A DNA stretch of 64,000 bases from contig NC_064448.1 in NCBI RefSeq assembly GCF_023343835.1, positions 14,043,531 through 14,107,530 of the forward strand, in the 5' to 3' direction. A model generated the notes under the pieces. The model had not been told where the DNA came from. It was given only the letters and a program-made list of their open reading frames with translations, and made no database searches. The stretch is from Lagopus muta (lineage: Eukaryota > Chordata > Aves > Galliformes > Phasianidae). Below, piece after piece: positions 57,809 to 64,000 of this stretch (its first letter is position 1; the number at the start of each line of letters is the position of its first letter). Made by a program: the position numbers and the translations under genes.

Positions 57809-60800
57809 CTGAAATCAAGAGAAGAAAAGAAGCATGGATGCTCAGTCGGTAACCACTCACGTGAGGCGCAGATCGCTCTCTTGCCACTCTAAATCACAGC
57901 AGGGAGGGCTCGGGGCCAGTCCCTCTCCCCTGGTGACGCAGGCTGCACCCCGAGCACCGCCAGCCCTGCGGCAGCACAGGGCGCCCTGCAGCTCCTGCCG
58001 CACGCCTGGCGCAACGGCGCGGCCTTACAAACAGCAGCCGTGTGCCTCAGGCTGCTCTTGAGCGTTAGCCCCACACCTCATATCTTGCTCAGCCACAGCA
58101 CGCAGCAGGGCTCCGCAAACAGCACCGCTCCGCACACAGGCTGCAGGATTAGATCCGAGCACAGGACTTGGAGACGGCGCTGTTTGGAAAGCCAGGCCGT
58201 GCTCTGCGCCTCCACGCGATTGGGAATCGCTTTGTCCCAGCCCGCGGGGAACCAGGGCGTCAGAAAGCAAATGTCTTCAGTGCATGTCACAATCCACAGA
58301 AGACAGCTCGTGCAGAAGGATGCAACGCACAGTCCTTAGCTGCAAGACAGAAGCACTCGCAGAGGCTACAGCGAGACTGGGCGGTGCTTTCAGTGCACTC
58401 ACCAAGGCACGGCGCTTCCGTTTCAGAACGCAAAGACAAGAGCACTGAGTAAGCACTAAGGGCATCTGCATCTTTACATGTTCTAAAAATGCAATTGGAA
58501 ACATGGGCGATGTGTCTTTGGCTCCTTACAGTATTTTCCAGTAGCTGCTATGGCTGTGTGCATCTGAGAGTCCAAGGGAAAACATTCCCCAAGGCCTCTC
58601 ACACTGGAAAACGACACGGCTCCACGGCTATTAAACGCTATCTTACAAAAATACCCACTTCTCCAAGTTTCACAAACCCAAAGCTACAGCAAACACTGGG
58701 CAGCCCTTCCTGGCAGGGCCTTCTGACAGCTGCAAACCCCAGCACAGTATCAGCTCCCAGCAGTGGGACCAGACCTGGTGGGCAGAGCGCTGGCCTCCAA
58801 CCGCTGCTCCCTGCTGCTCCTCCAGCAGAGCCTGTTCTGGCCTATCCTTCCTGTACACCTTGGTGCTCATTCGGAGCACCTGGTCCCAAACCCCTTTTCT
58901 CTGCCTGTTATGCTGAAGTTTTTTCCTAAATGCTTTTTTTTTTTTTTTTTTTTTAAAATAATGGCCTTAATCAGTCTCTACTTCCAAAGTCAAAAGTCAT
59001 TTTTTTCCCAACCCTGCACTCTCCTAAGGTGGATTAACAAGTTTCTTGGGACACTGACCGCAGACATCCAGGTGGAGGCCATGTACAAAACATACAGGCT
59101 TCCTTACTTATGTTTCACTAATAAACGCACAGAACACAGTAGGCACACACCTCTTCTTGCCTCCCACACTCCATCTCATTGATCCTTCATGCTGTGCCCT
59201 TGCAGAGAAGCGCCTTGTTTCCCCAAAGCTCTGCAGTAGGCAATGGCTTGCATGGAGATAAGGCAATGGCAGGGAGCAGCACGCAGCAAGCCAGGCTGCT
59301 GGAGAGCCCTCAGAACTGCAGTACTTCCACACACAGGTTTCAAAAACAACAATTTTCCTTACAGAGGTAAACAAATGACACAGTTGGTACAAAGTCCCTA
59401 CACGAGTGCTGCTATGCTTCAATTTAATGTTCTTTTGTGTTCTCATATGTTCAGAATTTGAAGTGCCACTGGTTGTCATCTTTAGGTTCACTCATTACAG
59501 CACACTTCAGACAGGCTTGAGCTCCCCAGGGTATCACCCAATCATTTTACATTTACTTCACATTTTTCAACCTTTTCTTCACATCATGAAAGATAACTTA
59601 GCGTTACAATACAGACTTCTGCACAACCCTGCTACGAGAGGGAACTCCAATTAAATTCAGCAGGCACAGAACTGCAGAACACAGAGGGCCCTCCACGTGA
59701 CACTGCATGCTCACATACAGCTGGAAGTCTCTCAAACTCTTATAAACGTAAATACTCTTACCAGCAAACTTTGGTATCTTCAATATGGAAAATGGTTACT
59801 GAATTCAACTTGACTTCTTTTTATAATGATGATGTATTAATACCTCTGTGCTCTGCAAGTTATCTTTAAAATACTGGATGAACGTTTCCTCTACCCTCTC
59901 GCACAACCTGCGTCCATCAGAGCTGCTCTGACCCTTAAGGTGAGGAGCTGGCACTGTTACCTGGAACCGCAGAGCAGCAGCATGGACTGTGCATCCTGGT
60001 AACAAACGTGCACACCTCACAGCTGCTGTGTGCCTTGTGCAGGACTGCAGCCCGTATGGAAGTAAGGCACGTAGTAACTGCCAGCACCAGGGGCTGACAC
60101 CTGTGACTTCAGAGCTTGGGGTGCTCCCCCCAAGGACCCCCGGGGCTGTGTGAGTGCATCCCCTGTGTGCTTGCAGGCTGCCAGCTGGGCAGCGCTCTGT
60201 GTGCCCGCACGCAGGCACCTGGCTTTGCAAAACTGACCGTGTGCTTGGAATGACTTCAGTATTGTTCTCATGTCTTTCAGAGTTCAGGAAAAAAGCCCCG
60301 ATGCTTTTTAACTCGAGTACAGTCCACTAATGACACATTTCTGTAAAGAGAATTCAACTTCAACTAGGCAAGCTTGCCGATTACTTTGTTGATTAGTACT
60401 GCAGAAAACCTGTTCCACAAACGTAACAATAAGAAATCCATACAAGATTCACTGCCAGTACAGATGTAGGTAAACACGTGAGCACCAACCTGTGTCTAAA
60501 ACCATTGAGCCCAGAGTTAAAAGCACACAACGGGTACAAACTGTAAACCAACCACAGTTACGAGCCAGTTATCGAAAGGTTATTTTGGGAGCACCTCACT
60601 TCCTGCCCAGTTCACAGAAATGACGGCTGTGCATTTTACCTTTTGCAGTGCTGGATGCAGATGCTGGTCTGGAGGACCTCTTGCGCTGTCCATTCTCTAC
60701 AGTTTCCTGTGAAGCGGCAGAATCCTCTGTTCTTGAATTTCTTCTACTTGGAGTTTTAGACTTTTCACAATTCTCTTTTGTCTCATTACTAATAAAGTGG

Positions 60801-63800
60801 GACAAAATATTTCTGATGAAGTGTAAGAAGAATTACGGATTTCTATGCAACTCAGACAAGCTGAAGGATGGACCGACACAGGTACCAGTTCCGGACTATT
60901 AGCACTGAAGGTATGAAATGCTAGAGATACCAGAAGTTTTATCAGATGAAGAATGACCTGAGTAAGCCAGAGTATAGTCCATTTCTATTAAAAATTATCA
61001 GAGGATACAGAATTGAGAAGTCCTCAAAGAGAATATTTTCAACATTAGAAGACCAAGAAATTAGATGCATTATAAATTGTCTGCTCTGTTTTCCACAGGT
61101 GCCACCATTACTGAAGTCTAGGAAAAGCAAACAAGTTACATTAGAGACTGCTATGATATGGGAATACAGAGTTGAAATTGCAGGTGAACATAAGGAGGAA
61201 TTACGAACCCTTAATTGCCAGCTCTTGTTTCTACTAAAAGGATTCTGCTGCCTCATCTACATCATTTCTTCACGTAATAGAAAGCGTAAAGATTATTTAA
61301 AACTTTACTGATGTTTATGGCATACTTCTGTTATAAGGAACAGTAATAGGCCGTGGAAACAGTAGGCAGTGTGGAAATCCATGTATCTTGTTGCCGAGAC
61401 AACATTTGGAGTGTAATGTATTGTAATTAAACTCCACTTATGCTTTATTAGTATTTGCCCTGCAAACTCACCCTAGCAACTGGGCTTCCCTTTAAATTAT
61501 TAATGCCAGACAATTCTGATGACTATGTAGCTCCTGAATATTAAGCTAAACGTATCTTCTGTGAATTAAAAGGCAAGCGACTAAGCAAATAAATAAATCT
61601 GCTGATAATAGAAAAGAAGAACAAAAACTCCTTTCATGCCCTTCTTCTGCTACTTGCAAGATTTCACAAAAGGATACCTTAATCAGAGAACTGGTGGGAA
61701 ACACAAAGCAGGCCTGTGCATTACAGAGGTCCTACAGTGCCGATATTTCAGAGGAAGCTCTACTTTATGAGAAAGAAACGACTACAGAGATTTGCAGTTT
61801 TAAGTAACAGCTGAAACAAAACACACTTGGCCAATCTAAGGAAAGACAATCAATCACATTCTCAAGCAGGTAAACAGAGTAAAGGAGAATACGGAAGCAC
61901 GTGGATTGTCAGATACAAAATAAACATTGAAAGCAATTTCCCCACAAGTCATCAGTATGGGCAGTCAGGTCACAGGACTGGTCTTCCAGGAGGGAACCAG
62001 TAAGCAACGACGGCCAATTGCTTCCAGGGCTACCTGGAGGTGCACGGCCAACGGCACCATCAGCTGCAGTTCGCTTACTGGAGAAAACAGCTGAAGAGTT
62101 CAAATAAGTATCCATTGACTTGGATTGCTCTGTGGGGAACAACTCTCCTCTGGTTTTCTGGTTTCAGAAGGAACTGAAGTTGGCCCAAGTAAAGGATTTC
62201 TAGTGCTCTGCATGCTGCACAGCTCCTCCAAGGTGTGTGTCACGTACCACGCCACCTGGGGCTGGAGCCAACCCCCGTCAATATCAGACACCACCAGACT
62301 TTACCTCTCTCTGAACACTTTTCTTCTTTCCAGAAAAAGCATCAGTACAGAAAAATCAAAACAGAAATGTACTTGAGATAATCGGATGTACTGAATGACA
62401 GTCAAATACGGAGAATCCTCTCACGTGCCAACTGTCTCACCTTCAGCTTAGTAGAAAAACTCTATCCTAAAAAAAAAAAACCATCAGCCTCCCGGTCTGT
62501 CCTTGATACAACTCTGGAAAGGTCCCAGCCCATGTGAAGGTAAGCAGAGGCAGACGTTTGATTCACAGTCTTTCCTGATATGAGAACGTACACTGCTTTC
62601 CCTCCCTTACCCGCTTCATTTCCTGATGGGCTGAAGCAAGCTGCACCATTAACCCCGCTTCTGGTACCACTTCCCTTTGAGCAGGGCAGCACCAAGACCA
62701 CAGCCAGTGGTACCAGCAGCTACCAAAGAAATCTTACAGGTTTGACATCAGAGCTGCCAGAGCGTCTGAGTGCATCTGAGACTCTTATTTGTTCCTTGAC
62801 ATCTGAGTGCAAGAGCCAGGTAGTTTTAGAATTAACAGAAACTGATCTTGAAGATGCTATTTTCTTCTGACAGAACACAACCATTCAAAATTTACTCTTT
62901 AATTATCAAAAGTCTTAACTAGGACAAGACAAAGTTTCTGTCAGGCTTTCCTATCAGGTTTCAGCAAAGCATCAACAGGAAAACAGAGGAAATCTGCAGA
63001 AAACAGTAACTAAGGCACATATAAGCTGTAACAAGAAAAAGAAAGCCTTTACAAAGTCCTACTTTCAGAAAAGAAAAAATTCCCAACAGCTGTTCTACAG
63101 GCTTCTGGGGTTGCATTTTTAATTTGTCCTCAGAAAATACCAAACGCTAGAAGCACCAAGACCCCTCCAGGATGTGGAAGGGGCTGAGCAAACAGGAGGA
63201 AACTGCCCAGAGCACGAAGACAGACTTGGGAGAAAGCTATCTTAAATTCTGCATTTCAGTCACATTTTGGAACAGTTTCCTAGCAGAATTCCTGAGTAGG
63301 GAAGAAAAGGTTTGGCAAAGAAAGTGAATAACCACAGCAGAAGATATATATATATATATATACATATATATTTTAATTTGTGCAATTGAAGCAAAGAGAA
63401 AAGGACTTCCCTGCATGAAGCTGTATCTATTCTGAATCTATATAAACTATCTCCTTACCTTTGACCAGCAACTACTGGAGCATTTGTTTCAAGTTCTACA
63501 AGAGAAAAAGATAGTTTTTAGGCCTGCTGTAGAAGTACATACTTGCTAACAAGGCATGGCTATTTCACAGTTCTCTAGTTACTCATTATGTCTGACCATT
63601 AAGTGTCTCTTGTCTACTGTTACTCTCAAAGCAAATCCATCTAACGCACCCAATGAGGCAGACATCAGGCAGTGCTCTGATGAGGGCCTGCACCAGCTGC
63701 AAAAAGGAAAGGTTTCTTTTAACTCCTGCATAAAGAAACTGCAGATAAACTTTCTAATAAGAATTACAGTCCTCTCCCTTATAAATTCTATGTTAGTCAG

Positions 63801-64000
63801 CTTATTCCTTTCAAGGCTTCTACATTTTTATTGTTTTAAAACTTAAAAATACTGATCTGAATCTACCGTACAACTGACAAACATTTTTCTTTAACACAAC
63901 CACCTGAAAGCAGTATCTCCTAACGAATTTTGTAGGGAGGTGCAGAAGGAACACACACTTCTGAAGCCCAGCTACACTTCTGCTAAGGTGGAGACTGCTT
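57205..64000 (-). CDS. NCOA6: NCOA6 (nuclear receptor coactivator 6), 3' part of the gene
   Basis: NCOA6 (ASC-2) is a very large nuclear coactivator in MLL3/MLL4 histone H3K4 methyltransferase complexes. Only its 3' part is here and the rest lies past the right edge. The last two coding exons, 60640-60812 and 57762-57808, join in phase 1 and read ...SKTPSRRNSRTEDSAASQ...RKRSSRPASASSTAKETSASAM... to a basic end QSKRRKSK and TAA. This Ser/Arg/Lys-rich tail matches my memory of the vertebrate NCOA6 C-terminus. The poly(A) signal AATAAA at 57225-57230 (minus) gives a short 3' UTR of about 550 bases. Position next to TP53INP2, tail to tail, agrees with the mammalian order. Confidence 0.85.
58934..58954 (+). 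repeat. 21-base T homopolymer
   Basis: Uninterrupted T run in the NCOA6 last intron. On the minus strand it is an A run. Confidence 0.9.
60640..60812 (-). CDS. NCOA6: NCOA6 penultimate exon
   Basis: The acceptor is cacttcatcag after a pyrimidine-rich tract; the donor is AAAAG|GTAAAA. One base completes the previous codon, then NILSHFISNETKENCEKSKT, PSRRNSRTEDSAASQETVEN and GQRKRSSRPASASSTAK. Low-complexity Ser/Arg composition suits a nuclear protein tail. Confidence 0.88.
62738..62846 (-). CDS. NCOA6: Candidate NCOA6 exon
   Basis: An open minus-strand segment encodes SVSVNSKTTWLLHSDVKEQI, then RVSDALRRSGSSDVKP, and ends at a good donor CCT|GTAAGA. The acceptor is uncertain (ttcaag here, or tctgtcag near 62869). 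It is protein-like but unproven, and its phase 0 end needs another exon before 60812. Confidence 0.35.
63342..63371 (+). repeat. (TA)n microsatellite
   Basis: Alternating TA run with one C (tatatatatatatatacatatatat). Confidence 0.9.
63459..63495 (-). CDS. NCOA6: Candidate NCOA6 microexon (37 nt)
   Basis: Strong borders: tttttctcttgtag at the acceptor and AAAG|GTAAGG at the donor. Only one frame is open, giving LETNAPVVAGQ with split codons at each end. Its exit phase fits the 62846 start of the next candidate. Confidence 0.5.
63650..63696 (-). CDS. NCOA6: Candidate NCOA6 exon (47 nt)
   Basis: Good acceptor ttcctttttgcag and donor TTGG|GTGCGT. In the frame whose phase joins the 63459-63495 exon it reads WCRPSSEHCLMSASL. 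Two neighbouring small exons with compatible phases raise the chance that both are real. Confidence 0.3.

Noticed and set aside
62580-62870. 96-codon plus-strand frame ending TDLEDAIFF
   Set aside because: It opposes the candidate NCOA6 exon and lacks a promoter or splice context. It is kept as an alternative only if the minus-strand exon fails.
1-64000. tRNA, rRNA, CRISPR arrays or bacterial-type operons
   Set aside because: None seen. The tandem repeats present have no spacer structure and no tRNA-like cloverleaf was noticed.

Overview
The window is vertebrate nuclear DNA and almost certainly avian, probably galliform. It has multi-exon genes with GT-AG introns, CpG-island promoters and short introns (PIGU covers about 20 kb here). 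CR1 LINE fragments are the dominant interspersed repeat, there are no Alu- or B1-like SINEs, and one degenerate class I (gamma-like) endogenous retrovirus is present. There are no bacterial operons, CRISPR arrays or phage genes. Nearly all reading frames over 60 codons are chance frames in non-coding or GC-rich DNA.

Three protein genes can be read. (1) PIGU, minus strand, 1-20726: all twelve coding exons are present. Their splice phases join without a break into a 435-residue GPI-transamidase subunit. Its CpG-island promoter lies near 20.73-20.95 kb. (2) TP53INP2 (DOR), plus strand, about 41.7-54.3 kb: a non-coding exon 1 sits in a strong CpG island and three coding exons follow. They give an LC3-binding autophagy and transcription regulator of about 198-235 residues, depending on the exon 3 acceptor. 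(3) The 3' part of NCOA6, minus strand, 57.2 kb to the right edge: the last two exons and the poly(A) signal are clear and several upstream exons are tentative. PIGU and TP53INP2 are head to head and TP53INP2 and NCOA6 are tail to tail. As far as I recall, mammals have the same order (PIGU-TP53INP2-NCOA6), which supports the identifications.

Layout: 1-700 PIGU 3' UTR; 701-20726 PIGU exons and introns with CR1 copies; 20727-20950 PIGU promoter; 20951-25795 decayed provirus abutting that promoter; 25796-41640 non-coding DNA with a CpG-rich patch near 34 kb, a 10-bp minisatellite near 37.7 kb and a CR1 near 40.5 kb; 41640-43000 TP53INP2 CpG island; 44394-49170 its coding exons; 49171 to about 54290 probable long 3' UTR, with an interstitial telomeric tract near 53.57 kb; 54290-57204 spacer; 57205-64000 NCOA6.

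I found no new multi-gene system. The most unusual signals are: a 5' LTR that kept 30 CpGs next to the PIGU island while its 3' partner kept 7; a roughly 66-bp inverted copy of neighbouring DNA replacing the middle of a CR1; a paired CCAAT-plus-CRE module on both sides of TP53INP2 exon 1; a ZNF143-like site in the PIGU promoter; alternative in-frame acceptors in TP53INP2 exon 3; and a minisatellite whose G-rich strand exactly fits a G-quadruplex spacing.
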